Assembly (NCBI RefSeq): GCF_963924675.1
Contig: NC_089226.1
Span: 44,409,124-44,473,123, forward strand
DNA: 64,000 bases
Reading direction: 5' to 3'
Origin: Phocoena phocoena
Taxonomy: Eukaryota > Chordata > Mammalia > Artiodactyla > Phocoenidae
Shown: one piece after another, positions 36,970-50,699 of the stretch
Numbering within the stretch: position 1 is the stretch's first letter
How the letters are laid out: every line of letters starts with the position of its first letter
The notes under the pieces: generated by a model
Databases searched by the model: none
What the model saw: only the letters and a program-made list of their open reading frames with translations
Told to the model about the DNA's origin: nothing
Position numbers and translations under genes: made by a program

Positions 36970-39900
36970 ATGGGAATAGGAACACACATATTGATAATTA
37001 CCTTAAATGTGAATGGATTAATTGCTCCCACCAAAAGACACAGGCTACCTGAATGGATACAAAAACAAGATCCATATATATGCTGTTGACAAGAGACCCA
37101 CTTCAGACCTAGAGACACATACAGACTGAAAGTGAGGGGATGGAAAAAGATATTCCATGCAAATGGAAACCAAAAGAAAGCTGGAGTAGCAATTCTCATA
37201 TCAGACAAAATAGACTTTAAAATAAAGACTATTAGAAGAGACAAAGAAGGACACTACATAATGATCAAGGGATCAATCCTAGAAGAAGATATAACAATTG
37301 TAAATATTTATGCACCCAACATAGGGGCACCTCAATACATAAGGCAAATACTAACAGCCATAAAAGGGGAAATCGACAGTAACACATTCATAGTAGGGGA
37401 CTTTAACACCCCACTTTCACCCATGGACAGATCATCCAAAATGAAAATAAATAAGGAAACACAAGCTTTAAACGATGCATTAAACAAGATGGACTTAATT
37501 GATATTTATAGGACATTCCATCCAAAAACAACGGAATACACATTTTTCTCAAGTGCTCATGGAACATTCTCCAGGATAGATCATATCTTGGGTCACAAAT
37601 CAAGCCTTGGTAAACTTAAGAAAATTGAAATTGTATCAAGTATCTTTTCCGACCACAATGCTATGAGACTAGATATCAATTACAGGAAAAGATCTGAAAA
37701 AAATACAAACACATGGAGGCTAAACAATACACTACTTAATAACGAAGTGATCACTGAAGAAATCAAATACGAAATCAAAAACTACCTAGAAACAAATGAC
37801 AATGGAGACACGATGACCCAAAATCTATGGGATGCAACAAAAGCAGTTCTAAGAGGGAAGTTTATAGCAATACAATCCTACCTTAAGAAACAGGAAACAT
37901 CTCGAATAAACAACCTAACCTTGCACCTAAAGCAGTTAGAGAAAGAAGAACAAAGAAAACCCAAAGTTAGCAAAAGGAAAGAAATCATAAAGATCAGATC
38001 AGAAATAAATGAAAAAGAAATGAAGGAAACGATAGTAAAGATCAATAAAACTAAAAGCTGGTTCTTTGAGAAGATAAACAAAATTCATAAACCATTAGCC
38101 CAACTCATCAAGAAAAAAAGGGAGAAGACTCAAATCAATAGAATTAGAAATGAAAAATGAGCAGTAACAACTGACACTGCAGAAATACAAAAGATCATGA
38201 GAGATTACTACAAGCAACTCTATGCCAATAAAATGGACAACCTGGAAGAAATGGACAAATTCTTAGAAATGCAAACCTGCCAAGACTGAATCAGGAAGAA
38301 ATAGAAAATATGAACGGACCAATCACAAGCACTGAAATTGAAACTGTGATTGAAAATCTTCCAACAAACAAAAGTCCAGGACCAGATGGCTTCACAGGCA
38401 AATTCTATCAAACATTTAGAGAAGAGCTAACACCTATCTTTCTCAAACTCTTCCAAAACATCAGAGGGAGGAACACTCCCAAACTCATTCTACGAGGCTA
38501 CCATCACTCTGATACCAAAACCAGAAAAGAATGTCACAAAGAAAGAAAACTATAGGCCAATATCACTGATGAACATAGATGCAAACATCCTCAACAAAAT
38601 ACTAGCAAACAGACTCCAGCAGCACATTAAAAGAATCATAAACCATGATCAAGTGGGGTTTATTCTAGGAATGCAAGGTTTCTTCAATATACGCAAATCA
38701 ATCAACATGATACACCATATTAACAAATTGAAGGAGAAAAACCATATGATCATCTCAATAGATGAAGAGAAAGCTTTCAACAAAATTCAACACCCATTTA
38801 TGATAAAAACCCTGCAGAAAGTAGGCATAGAGGGAACTTTCCTCAACATAATAAAAGCCATATATGACAAACCCACAGCCAACATCATCCTCAATGGTGA
38901 AAAACTGAAAGCATTTCCACTAAGATCAGGAACAAGACAAGGTTGCCCACTCTCAGCACTCTTATTCAACATACTTTTGGAAGTTTTAGCCACAGCCATC
39001 AGGGAAGAAAAGGAAATAAAAGGAATCCAAATCAGAAAAGAAGCAAAGCTTCACTGTTTGCAGATGACACGATACTATACATAGAGAATCCTAAAGATGC
39101 TACCAGAAAACTACGAGAGCTAATCAATGAATTTGGTAAAGAGGCAGGATACAAAATTAATGCACAGAAATCTCTGGCATTCCTATACACTAATGATGAA
39201 AAATCTGAAAGTGAAATCAAGAAAACACTCCCATTACCATTGCAACAAAAAGAACAAAATATCTAGGAATAAACCTACCAAAGGAGACAAAAGACCTGTA
39301 TGCAGAAAACTATAAGACACTGAAGAAAGAAACCAAAGATGATACAAAGAGATGGAGAGATATACCATGTTCTTGGACTGAAAGAATCAATATTGTGAAA
39401 ATGACTATACTACCCAAAGAAATCTACAGATTCAATGCAATCCCTATCAAATTACCAGTGGCATTTTTTACGGAACTAGAACAATAAATCTTAAAATATA
39501 TATGGAGACACACAAGACCCCGAATAGCCAAAGCTGTCTTGAGGGAAAAAACAGAGCTGGAGGAATCAGACTCCCTGAATTCAGACTATATTATAAAGCT
39601 ACAGTAACCAAGACAACATGGTACTGGCACAAAAACAGAAACATAGATCAGTGGAACAAGATAGAAAGCCCAGAGATAAACCCACGCACCTATGATCAAC
39701 TAATCTATGACAAAGGAGGCAAGGATATACAATGGAGAAAAGACAGCCTCTTCAATAAGTGGTGCTGGGCAAACTGGACAGCTACATGTAAAAGAATGAA
39801 ACTAGAACACTCCCTAACACCATACACAAAAATAAACTCAAAATGGATTAGAGACCTAAATGTAAGACCAGACACTATAAAACTCTTAGAAGAAAACATA

Positions 39901-40779
39901 GGAAGAACACTCTTTAACATAAATTACAGCAAGATCTTTTTTGATCCACCTCCTAGAGTCATGGAAATAAAAACAAAAATAAACAAATGGGACTTAATGA
40001 AACTTCAAAGCTTTTGCACAGCAAAGGAAACCATAAACAAGATGAAAAGACAGCCCAGAGAATGGGAGAAAATATTTGCAAATGAATCAACAGACAAAGC
40101 ATTAATCTCCAAAATATATAAACAGCTCATGCAGCTCAATATTAAGAAAACAAACAACCCAATCCAAAAATGGGCAGAAGACCTAAATAGACACTTCTCC
40201 AAAGAAGACATACAGATGGCCAAGAAGCAAATGAAAAGCTGCTTAAAATCACTAATTATTAGAGAAATGCAAATCAAAATTACAGTGAGGTATCACCTCA
40301 CAACAGTTAGAATGGCCATCATCAGAAAATCTACAAACAACAAATGCTGGAATGGGTGTGGAGAAAAGGGAACCCTCTTGCATTGTTGGTGGGAATGTAA
40401 ATTGATACAGCCACTATGGAGAACAGTATGGAGGTTCCTTAAAAAACTAAAAATAGAATTACCATATGATCCAGCAAGCCCACTACTGGGCATATACCCA
40501 GAGAAAACCATAATTCAAAAAGACACATGCACCCCAATGTTCAATGCAGCACTGTTTACAATAGCCAGGTCATGGAAGCAACCTAAATGCCCATCGACAG
40601 ATGAATGGATAAAGAAGATGTGGTACATATATACAATGGAATATTACTCAGCCATAAAAAGGAACGAAACTGGGTCATTTGTTGAGATGTGGATGGATCT
40701 AGAGACTGTCATACAGAGTGAAGTAAGTCAGAAAGAGAAAAACAAATATTGTATATTATCGCATATATGTGGAACCTAG
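36970..40779 (+). pseudogene. L1-C ORF2, broken
   Basis: The endonuclease part is open for 342 codons from 37132, with APNIGAPQYIRQ, VGDFNTPLSPMD and RIDHILGHKSS motifs, up to a stop at 38158. RT blocks include [11 protein letters not shown] and FADDTILY near 39060. A frameshift near 39045 and others separate the pieces. The last piece is open from 39502 to 40779, with [20 protein letters not shown], the cysteine-rich C-terminal motif. The catalytic residues I can see look normal, but no continuous frame exists. Confidence 0.92.
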
Positions 40780-41019
40780 AAAAATGGTACAGTTGAACCA
40801 GTTTGCAGGGCAGAAATAGAGACACAGATGTAGAGAACAAACATATGGACACCAAGCAGGGAAAGCGGCAGGGTGGTGGGGTTGGTGGTGTGATGAATTG
40901 GGCGATTGGGATTGACATGTATACACTGATGTGTATAGAATTGATGACTAATAAGAACCTGCTGTATAAAAAAAAATTTCTAAATTCAAAAATTCAAAAA
41001 AAATAAAAAAGCTAAGCAG

Positions 41020-41110
41020 GAGGGTGTGCTACTGACCCACTGGTAGAGGCCAGCGATGTTGCCAAACATCCTGCAATGCACAGGACAAACCCACACCCCC
41101 AACAAAGAAT
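41020..41110 (+). mobile_element. MER20 hAT fragment
   Basis: 'gggtgtgctactgaccc', 'tagaggccagcgatgttgcc', 'aaacatcctgcaatgcacag' and 'cccaacaaagaatt' are the middle of MER20. Only the 3' half remains, next to the L1-C tail. Confidence 0.85.
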
Positions 41111-42054
41111 TTTTTTAAAATTGAAGTTATATTATGGAGACAAACTTATTTTAGAATTTAGAATATTTTGTTATTTCTGGAATTAGTCTTTGTGATTATA
41201 TAAAAAGAATTGCCAAGGAAAACTGTTGCCCCTCAGCTAATACAGGTTAAAAGGTTAGACATTCATAGACTTAAATTACCTGCTTCTCTAGCCCAACAAC
41301 AATTAAAACAATACCACTTATAGTTAAAATATACATTTCATTTATTGGTTAAAACCTAGAATTAATAACACTGAACCTAATACTTAGAAGGAGAGATACT
41401 TATCCTTTTGTTTTATGTTAATACTTCTAAAGAGATCTAAACCAATCCAGAAAAATAAAGTCTAGACAATTTGAAAAGCTGGACGATTGTCTCCAGTTTC
41501 ACTTTACTACTTCAGTAAACCTAGTCACCCCATAGTGTTACTCTTTCAAAGCCTATTTCTCAAATGTATATTATAGAATCAAATCTTTGAAAGTTTAGAT
41601 TTTTCTTTCTACTATATATATATTTAATCAACTGTGAAATATAATACAGCTATTTCCTACAAAGTTTGCTACCTAAAGAAATTGTATTAAATTATATTGT
41701 ATAATTTCTGTCTTCCTGAATGCCACCTTCCAATTTTCTTAATCTCAGACTCTGAAAATTCCTCTCATGCTGCTTATGAAACAGTTACTATCTTGAATGA
41801 GAGTGTTTTGAAAATCTTATAAAGTATAAGCTGTCTTAATGTACAATTTACTTGGACTAGTAGCAACTTGCCCACATGCTTTTCTGTGTTTTGGATGCAT
41901 ATTTTGGTAAAGTGCCTGATATAGAATAAGTCATGATATTTGCTGTTTTGTGTGCTATTGCCAAGACACGACTTGTAAACACTAGCAGAATTTCTGATGC
42001 AAATGACAGTGTCATTTGGAAAGACTTCCAAGTTGCTATCTTTGCAGTTTATAG

Positions 42055-42180
42055 ATAAAGTTATATATACATATTGTATATGTAATATGTATAATATATA
42101 GACATATGTATACATATATATAACATGTATATGTTTAATATATGTATAATTTTTAATTATTTAATTACTTTAAATTAATT
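42055..42180. repeat. AT-rich low-complexity tract
   Basis: Imperfect TA/TATG repeat, about 125 bp, immediately before an old L1 3' end. Confidence 0.7.
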
Positions 42181-42204
42181 GCACATATATACATGCAATT
42201 AAAA

Positions 42205-43571
42205 ACTTTTGCTCTGTGAAGGACTCTGTTAGGAGAATAAAAGTACAAGCTACAGACTGGGAGAAAATATTTATAAATCATATATGTGACCAAAGAATTT
42301 TTATCTAAAATATGTAAAAAACTCTCAAAACTCAACAGTAAAAAAAACTAAATCCAATTAGAAAATGGGCAAAAGATATGAAGAGGCATTTCATCAAAAA
42401 AGATATACAGATAGCATGGCAACTAAGCAAATGAAAAGATGTTTAACATCACTAGCTATTAGGGAAAATCAGATTAAGTCCATCGTGAGATATCACTGTA
42501 TACCTATTAGAACAGCTAAAATACAAAGTAGTGAGAATACCAAGTGCTGCTGAAGATGCTGAGGAACTGGGTTTCTCGTACATTGTTGATAGGAATGTAA
42601 GATTGTACAGCCATTCTGGGAAATAGTTTAGCAGTTTCTTAAAAAACTAAACATATACTTACCATACAAGCCAGCCATCGCTCTTCTGGACATTGGTGTT
42701 GGAGAAATAAAAACTTGTGTCCACACAAAAATCTGTACATGATAGTTTGCAGCTGCTTTATTTGTAATAGCCCCAAACTGGAAACAACCAAAAGGTCCTT
42801 CAATAGGTGATAGTTAAACAAGCTGTGGTATATTGAACATGGAATACTACTAGGCAATAGAAAGGAGTAGACTGTTGATACAGGCAACAACTGGGATAGG
42901 TCTCAAGGGCATTATGCCCCTGAAAAAAGCCAGTCTCCTAAGGTCCTATAATCTATGATTCTGTTTAACATTTTCAAAATGACAGAATTATAGAGATAGA
43001 TAATAGTGCTTGCTAGGGGTTAGGGATGGTAGGAGAATGGGGGCAGATGTGACTCTAAAGAGGTAGCACAAGGGAAATCTTCCTGGTGATGGAATAGTTC
43101 TGTGTCTTGATTGTCGTGATGGTTACCTGAATCTACAGATGTGATAAAATGACATTGAATTTGGGACTTCCTTGGAGGTCTGGTGAGTAAGACTCCACGC
43201 TCCCAATGCAGGGGGCCCAGGTTCAATCCCTGGTGGGAGAACTAGATCCCTCATGCCGCAACCAAGAGTCTGCATGCCACAACTAAAGATCCTGTGTACC
43301 GCAACTGAGACCCAGTGCAGCCAGAAAATAAATAAATAAATGAAAGAAAAGGGGAGAAAGCAAAACAAAAAAACTCACAAGTTAAAAAAACAATGACATA
43401 GAATTTCCAGACATATGTATCAATATTAACTTCCTGGTTTTGATATTGTACTATAATCATGTAAAATGTACCCATTGGAGGAAACTGGGTGAAGGGTACC
43501 TAGGAAGTTTCTGTACTTCTGCAACTTCCTGTATAATTATTTTAACACAAAAAGTATTTTTAAAATCCTCC
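42205..43571 (+). mobile_element. Old L1 3' end, split by a SINE
   Basis: ORF2 C-terminus and 3'UTR in order: 'actgggagaaaatatttata', 'gggcaaaagatatgaagagg', 'gtttctcgtacattgttgat', 'ggataggtctcaagggcatt'. It resumes at 43392 with 'cttcctggttttgatattgtactata' and ends 'aacacaaaaag'. It is interrupted at 43163-43391 by a CHR SINE. Frames are dead. Confidence 0.85.
43163..43391 (+). mobile_element. Older CHR-type SINE inside L1
   Basis: Starts gggacttccttggaggtctg, carries a B-box-like ggttcaatcc near 43211, and ends in a (aaat)n and A-rich tail. A 15-bp target duplication, aatgacattgaattt (43148-43162) and aatgacatagaattt (43392-43406), differs at one base. It differs from the GC-rich cetacean form and is an older subfamily. 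It inserted after the host L1. Confidence 0.93.
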
Positions 43572-43669
43572 CAGAGTTATGTAGAATCCATAGACTATAT
43601 ATTAGTTATTCTTAACAAGGTAAAAAACATTGTTTTAATGAATTTATGCCCTAAAATGCATATTAAGAG

Positions 43670-43910
43670 CCTGGGTTCTGGTGTCAGGTAGCCTTGAAAC
43701 TCAGCTCTTTATTTAGCAGCCATAAGTCATGAAAAATAACTTATTGTCTCCAAGTCTCAATTTCCTTTCCTGTTAAAAATATAATCATGGCAATAATAAT
43801 AATACCTACCTTGTGGCATCTTTACAAAGATTAGAATGAATAATATATGTATTGCTCTTAGCACAGTGTCTGACATCTAAATATACCTCAATAAATGGGA
43901 GTTGAAATTT
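43670..43910 (+). repeat. MIR SINE, near full length
   Basis: 'gagcctgggttctggtgtca', 'ccaagtctcaatttcctttc', 'atacctaccttgtggcatct', 'agcacagtgtctgacatcta', 'caataaatgggagttg'. Confidence 0.85.
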
Positions 43911-44509
43911 AAAAAAAAAAAATTACCACTAGTTAAGTTTTGGTAGAGAAAGAAAAAGCAGATCCAGAATTATCAGAGGATATTTTTAAAAATACTGCTC
44001 CTATTCCAATTTTATATGTGTGAAGATGTATTTTCTTCAAGTTCTTCAATCAAACCCCATATCATCATATGTTGAGGATAAAAGCAGACATAGAATCCAG
44101 ATCTCTTCTTTTTGCAAATATATAAATCAGTGCCATGCCATTTACTAGTTTTTGAAAAAATATTGTAATTATGTTATCTATACTAGCATGTAATGATTAA
44201 TATTTATAATTTTAATGAATCAATAAATATTTTCAAATCTTCTCAGATTTAGTTTTAAAAATGCTAAGTAGCCATCAATATAACTCACATAAACAAAAGC
44301 TTTGTAGAGTTCTCCATATATTCTAAGAGTTGTAAATAGATACTGAAACCAAAATATCTTATTGAACAGATCAATTGCTATAGAAGATTATAAAGCAGTC
44401 CTATGTATACATGAGACATAGGCAATTTGTCTTTGGTTCCTGAAGTCTCTCAACTCATATTTGTTAAGTGAATAAATACATAAAATAGAATTCTGCTTTT
44501 TCTTTGTAG

Positions 44510-44605
44510 TGTTTATTGCTAATGAGTGGCGGCATTTTCACCAAGATTTGTCCCAACGAAGTGAAAACTCCAAAGACCAAATGCCTGACTCTATATTTAC
44601 AAGAG
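44510..44605 (+). CDS. Candidate plus-strand exon (antisense to TYR), unproven
   Basis: A 96-bp segment bounded by a good acceptor (pyrimidine tract, then TTTGTAG at 44503-44509) and a donor GTATGT at 44606. One frame is open throughout (phase 1 in, phase 1 out) and includes NEWRHFHQDLSQRSENSKD. It has CpGs unusual for the AT-rich surroundings and matches no repeat I know. The phase would splice cleanly to 63163. No upstream exon or start codon could be assigned. It may be chance. Confidence 0.25.
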
Positions 44606-46039
44606 GTATGTTATTAATTTGTTCCTTAAAGATCTTCTAGGACCTTAAGTTGAATTATTGGAAAATGATATTATCCCTTAGCAAACAGCCATTTTCCACA
44701 GCAGTGAATTCAAATGATGAAAAAGTGAATGAAAGCTGTCTATTATGAGTAAATACACATCATGAAGACTAGTAACCTATGCCAAATTATAAGGGAAGTT
44801 GGGATGACTATTGAAGATTGCAGAGAAGACAGGGGTGGGGAAAAAGAGAAACATATCTTGCGTATATAGTAGGAGCTAGGTATGCGTACATCCTCACAAT
44901 AGCCTAAATATGTAATTATTAAATACATTTTTTAAATGAGGGAGAAGATACTCATAATGTTAGAATTGATGCTCAAATATATTGCTATATGCCTTCAAAA
45001 TTAGTATTTCAATCCATTTTAAAAGGTCCTGTCCCAGCATGGGATGTTTTTCATCTCTCTTTCTCTAGTGTTGCTTTCTAAAGTGGTGTTTGCCAGTACA
45101 TAATACCAGCACCTTTTAATTCATAACGCAGCTGACATGTGTCTTAAATAAATTACTTTTGCAACATTCACGTATGGCAAGAACAATTTGCATGCCAGTA
45201 CAACTGGTAGAAGCGGGAAGAATTGGAAGAGTCGTTTAAAAATGTATAAATACATGGGGACTGACCATTTTTATTTTTACAGAGAGAGCTCCAGGGTATA
45301 TTACTAACACATTTGTTGCTAAAAGTTTACTGAGTATCAAGCAATAATATCCCCAAACTTTAAACTACTTATTCAGTTTTTAAGGGTTTTTTTTTCTGAA
45401 AAAATATACAACCGTGAGTTTCTACCACACAGATGTCTGAACAATGTCAATGGGTCTAAAAAACTTGTTTCTGCAAAAAAATTAAAATGCTCCCTAATGC
45501 TCAAACAGTCATAGTTTCTAGCAGGCTCTCACTGCACCCTGACTAGAGAGCTTCTAATGACCAGATAAAATGAATGTATTCTGGTCTTGCCACCCTTCAG
45601 CTTTGGGAAGCAAAGTACTGATTAAGAATTTAAAAGGCATTTGTATATATAGGAATTAAGCTTGACTTGTTTTTTGTGAACCTAACACATAAGTATTAAC
45701 TCATCCCTGAGAGCAGCTTCTTCCCTAGAATCTTAAAAAACATGCTTGCATATCCACAAAGCCTTCTCCATAATATAGCATTTTTTCAGGCTTTTAAAAA
45801 AGGTAACATTATCTCCTAGTAAAAGAATCACAATTCGAAGCAAACCCACTTGGAAAATAATATGCAGGACACTTGTTCGAATTTCTTACATGTAATAGGA
45901 AGGGTCCTATTTGCCCTAAGAACTTGGAGTAAAGAGAAAAAAATGTTATTCTTCAAGTCAAATGAGTTGAATCAGTTCGTTCAACTAGAAGAAGACAGGT
46001 TGTCTCCTAAACTTATTAGAATAACTACTTCACTGAAGA

Positions 46040-46170
46040 CGGTGCATCAGCTTAATCAGTGAATATTAAATATCTCAAGACTGTTGTGAGGATTAAGTAA
46101 TAAGACACGTGGGAAATGAGAATGTCTAGAACATAGAGGTTTGTATTATTATTATTATGATCAGGATCAT
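46040..46170 (+). repeat. MIR 3' part
   Basis: 'gactgttgtgaggattaagt', 'aatgtctagaacatagaggt', then ATT repeats, the MIR 3' end. Confidence 0.65.
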
Positions 46171-47929
46171 TGCCTGTTCAGAATATCAACAAGGTTGGCA
46201 AGGTGATAATTCTGGGGAGTTAAGTAATCCGGGCTCAGAAAGGTTCTCATGGTCTGGATGAACTCTTTCTAAAACCCTCCACCTCATTCTGCGTCAGTGT
46301 ACACCAAACTATACCAAGCTACTCAGCTTTCTGATTCTCTTAGAATTGGTAAAGAAGGTGTGCAGGGGAGGCCTTGAGCCTTCCCATCACTAGAATGTCT
46401 CACCTCACTTAAACAATCTCCTTAGCATTCTTGTTTATACAACAGTTGTCAATGTAATTTATCTTTGAGTTTGTGTGACCATTTCTGGATATGCCAAGAA
46501 AGTCCATTTCTTAGGCAGGAAGACTGGAGACCAGATCATCCTTTGAGACGTCATTGTGCCTGGCCACTGGCCTTTCTCTTCAAGTATGCATACTGTTACC
46601 TTAAGACTTCATTCAAAATTTCAAAACCCCTATTAACTTTCATGAAAGCCCAGAGCTCATTTACCCATTCTCTAGACTGCTCCTCAAGAAATTCTGGCAA
46701 ATGAGGAGGTAAGATACTGCCCAGGTAGTCACAATAAAATAGAAAGGGTGAAAGGGCTGCATGAAAAAACGGTCTAGAGAATCATAACAGATGGATTTTT
46801 TTAGAAGAGCTCTTATATAAACTAGATTTTTTAGTGGTGTATACTTAAGAGGACAAAACAAGGACCAATTATTAGAAGTCAGTGGAAGACATTTCATGAT
46901 CCTCCTCAATGTGATGCTTACCTTTCTGCCTCCTATTTAGTCATCAAGAGTTTCTGATACTCCATACTCTAGAGTCTAGAAGAGTTTCTGTACTCTAACC
47001 AACTCATGTTCATCTCATTCTCCCTGCCTTGGATAAAGCCCTCACCATTCATGATCCTCCCACAGCTCATTAATTAGTCTTTCTGCATTCTGCTAAGGGC
47101 ACTAGATTCACATCTTTCTGAAACATAGATAGAATCACATCAAGTTCCTGCTTAAAAACTCCTCTTGACTCCCATTGTCTATAGCAGTGTTTCACACAAG
47201 GTATTTAGACATGTTCTTGAAGATATGAACATTAGATCATGACTTTTAAACTTTGGATCTTCAAACATATCTCTTCTACAGGGAAGATATGAATGGTATT
47301 TACAAAGAATAAATGTTAGTTTCTTAATTCCCTAGGGATCTGTGGACATATTCTTAGGAGCCTATTTTTTCCCTCTCTGGAGAAGATTTAGAAACATGGG
47401 TATTCACGGCATATTCTAAACCTTCTATACCTCTTTGTTATTTCCCATTACAAACTTAATATTCTAGCCATATACATTTTCTCATTTTGTTGTATCTAAT
47501 CTTATGCTTTCAATACTTCTATTCCACTGCATATGTTATTCCCACAGCTAGAAGTGCCTTTCCTTCTCTGCTCTTCTTGGTGAGAAATTATTGCTTTTTC
47601 AAGATCCGGTTCCAATTTCTCCAGGTTGGGAGATGTTTCTGGTTTAGTTCTGGCTTCCTACCTCATTTTATATTGAGCGTCATATTGTGTTTTCCTTATG
47701 GGTTTGTGTGATGTTTTCTCACTAGCTGGTGAGTTCCTCAAGGTCAGAAACTGTGTAGTAGTCACCTTTTCATGTCTTTGGACTTTTATAATTTCACAGA
47801 GTACCAGGTTCATGGAGGACTCTTTAAGTTGAATGCAATTAGATTTTGTCTTAACCTAAAGAACATCCTGTTCTCCTTTATGAGGTAGGTTGATCTCTTC
47901 TTGAAAGACCACGTAGAGATACTATTATA

Positions 47930-48012
47930 GGGGGCATCTCAGCAAAATGAGAGATGTTGAACTGAATACATTGAGAAATGTCTTCCAACTATATGTTCCA
48001 TGGTTCTAAGCT
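47930..48012 (+). repeat. MIR-like SINE tail
   Basis: 'gcaaaatgagagatgttgaa', 'gtcttccaactatatgttcc', 'atggttct' resembles the tail of a MIR-type SINE. Confidence 0.45.
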
Positions 48013-48384
48013 GCACTGTGCTTGGGGCTGAGAACATACCATTAAATTAGAGTCGTTCCTTGTTCCTGCACCTTCTTCTATTTTAGGTATCAGGAGGTAT
48101 TCATTGCCTTTGCTCTTGACTCCTTGCTTCTGGGAATTCACTCTGAAAAGCAGTAGCTTTTACCTTCAGAAATGCTCCCTCCCCGGGTCTGTCTCAAGAA
48201 CGTTCCTCTTCCGTCTTTCCTCCTCCCTATATTTTTCTCTGCACCTAGCACATCATGATTTGTTTTCTCAGGGTACAGTCTATACTTAGTTTGTAAGCTA
48301 ATTGTCAGAAAAAGTAATGACCGATAACTGAGTTGTCAAAAACGAATTCCAGTTTAACATAATAACAGCTGCCATTTTTTTGAA

Positions 48385-48570
48385 GAAATGTTATACGCTC
48401 CTTACATATATTATTTAATCCTTACATGAGCCCTCTAAGTTATTATTCTTATCTACATTTTCCAGATGATGAAATTAAGGCCCTGAGAGTTAAATAGCTT
48501 ACTGAAGGTAACAGAGCTAGGAAGTGGTAGAGTTTAGATCAAATCCCAGTCAGTCTGATTGCCTTGAACC
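48385..48570 (-). repeat. MIR SINE
   Basis: Reverse MIR: 'ttaatccttacatgagccct', 'tccagatgatgaaattaagg', 'gtaacagagctaggaagtgg', 'gatcaaatcccagtcagtctga'. Confidence 0.85.
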
Positions 48571-49439
48571 ACTTCCCTAAACTGCCAGCCCACCCCATTC
48601 CCCAATACCCACAGCACTACAATTTTTACATTATCATTATTATAAAGTGTGAAATACGGGACACCATGGGTAGTCAGAGATTTGCACATGAGAAGATTCT
48701 TCTTTGAATCGAATAGCCCATACTCCACAGGGACCACCCAATCAGAAGACTACCTTTTATAATGCATACTAATTCTTCTTTGCTTTATGTGTCTCTTTTA
48801 CACAATTCATAAATCACACATTTTCAATCTTTACTTCAGTATTTAAATCCAAGAGGAAAGCTGAGGTTACATAAATAACTTCCGTAGACAAAAATGCAAC
48901 AGTTCCTCCATCCCAGGACTGGCTGTGGGAATTTGTTGTATGGGAAATACATCAAATTCTTCTTATGAGACCCAAAAGAAAAAAGGGCAGCAATAACTGT
49001 GAGGTTCAATCAAAACTGACAATTCAATTCCACCTGCATTTATTGAGAGAAGAGAGTGCAGTGTTTGCCAGTGGCTTTGGGCAGTGTAGGTACAAGGTGA
49101 GTCTAGAATATTTTGTTGTACCAGAAAAAAAGAAAGAGCTAAAAAATGATAGGGTAATGAAACAGAGACATAAGAATTGGCTTGAAGGTGTGCCCAATGG
49201 TGAAATCTGGGACCGTTTTTGTACAGTGGGGAATCTGGTCCACATGTAAAACAGGTGATCAAATTAGCATCACCAAAGTGACACAGAGGGTCATCGTGTG
49301 CCTTCCGATGTTAAATGCTCTTAGAAAGACACGAAACCTCTTCTGTAAAATTCTGGCTAAGAATACATTACCTGTATCCATTCTACTAAAAATTCTATTA
49401 AAAACAGTAGCATTCTGTTAAAAATGGGGGGACTGTATT

Positions 49440-49910
49440 CTCCAAAAATGTGAATCTCGTCAGAAAGAAAAAGGCTGTGGAAATATTTCACATTAAAAGA
49501 AGGCTAAGGAGAAATGGCAACTAAATGCCATCTGACCCTAGACTGGACTCTTTTACAGAGAAGAAAATGCTGTAAAGGATATTATTAGTGTATTGGAAAA
49601 AATGCAATATAAACAGTAAATTAGATTAAAGCATTACACCTATATAGAATTTACTGAAGTTGATAACTGTTCTGTGGTTATGTAAAAGAATATTTTTGTT
49701 CTTGGGAAAAACACACTGAAATATCCAAGGGTAAAGTGTTCTGATCTATGCAATTTACCCTCAGATGGTTCAGAATGAGAGAAAGAGAAAGAAAAAAACA
49801 AGTGTAAATGGTAAGTGAATCTCGGTAGAAGGTATATGTGTGGTTTTGTACAGTTTTTATTGTTGTAATTTTTCTGTAAGCTTAAAATTATTTCTAAAGA
49901 AGAGAGTAAA
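49440..49910 (+). repeat. Ancient repeat, probably L1M 3'UTR-like
   Basis: 'ccatctgaccctagactgga', 'ctgtaaaggatattattagt', 'tctgtggttatgtaaaagaa', 'acactgaaatatccaagggt', 'ttctgtaagcttaaaatt' form a sequence I recognise as a common old mammalian repeat. The family name is uncertain. Confidence 0.5.
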
Positions 49911-50054
49911 TAAATGTGTCCCTGATCAGGAAAAACTATTGTTGGTGGCTCAGATCAATGTTTTCTAACATTTTGCTACCAGTAAATAGGCTTCATACAA
50001 CAGGTATAGACAAACTAAGTGATGGGTTAGGTGCAACTGGAAGAGCCCTAGATA

Positions 50055-50125
50055 TTATTTGTTTTCATTTATCAAACACATATTGAACACCTATTATGTG
50101 CCAGATAATGTGCTATAATGTCTTT
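50055..50125 (+). repeat. Ancient interspersed repeat fragment
   Basis: 'cacatattgaacacctattatgtgccagataatgtgctata' carries the tgtgcca motif of the 865-1030 type. Confidence 0.5.
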
Positions 50126-50699
50126 TCTCTCTTTCTCAAGAAAGCATACTAGACTATGAGTAAATAAGAATAGCTTATTGGAAAAAAAATAATTCACAGA
50201 TATAACTTATTAGTATTCACAAATTATTGACAATAAATGTGATGTCCTCTACTGACTCTGTGCATTAGAAACTCATTTGAAAGCCACTGGCTGAGTTGAC
50301 ATGGCTCAAGCCAGTTTTCTTTAACTTGAGGCCCAGAGAAGTGAGGCTCCCCTACCTTCTTTCTGTGATCAGCCCATGTTCCTTAATAACAAAGTTCATG
50401 CTTTCTCACTGTTAGAAAATCTGCCTGAATAACCTATAATGTACTACAATTCCCTTAAGGATGGAGCCCCACTTTATAATGTCATTAAGTCAGCATCTGG
50501 AATCCTGCTATTAACCCCTGCACAGTCCAACAGGACACCCAATGCACCCACGTGGTGAATACCAACTTGTCTGTGTGCCTTCGTCTTAGTCTGTAGGCTC
50601 AGAGACTCCTGGGCACCAGGCATTGCCTTCTCTTGTTATATTATTGAAGGACTAGCTTGATATTTTCAACCTTCAAGAAACGCTCAACTCACTCAGGGT

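Larger units (their letters stand above)
35650..41010 (+). mobile_element. L1-C: 5'-truncated cetartiodactyl L1
   Basis: About 5.36 kb: a short remnant of a distinct 5'UTR type ('ttctttggtggggctaatgg'), ORF1 (36009-36911), ORF2 (36970-40779) and a 3'UTR ending in A-rich 'tgtataaaaaaaaatttc'. Its UTRs and ORF1 start differ from L1-A/D, so it is another L1 lineage. No convincing target duplication was seen. It is antisense to TYR. Both frames are broken, but ORF2 is less decayed than in L1-A. Confidence 0.95.

Noticed and set aside
39502..40779. 425-codon frame, longest in the window
   Set aside because: C-terminal part of L1-C ORF2, separated from its upstream domains by frameshifts; not a host gene.
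48965..49249. 94-codon plus-strand frame with protein-like look
   Set aside because: No splice sites in register or recognised family; an overlapping antisense frame of similar length and a neighbouring old repeat suggest chance.
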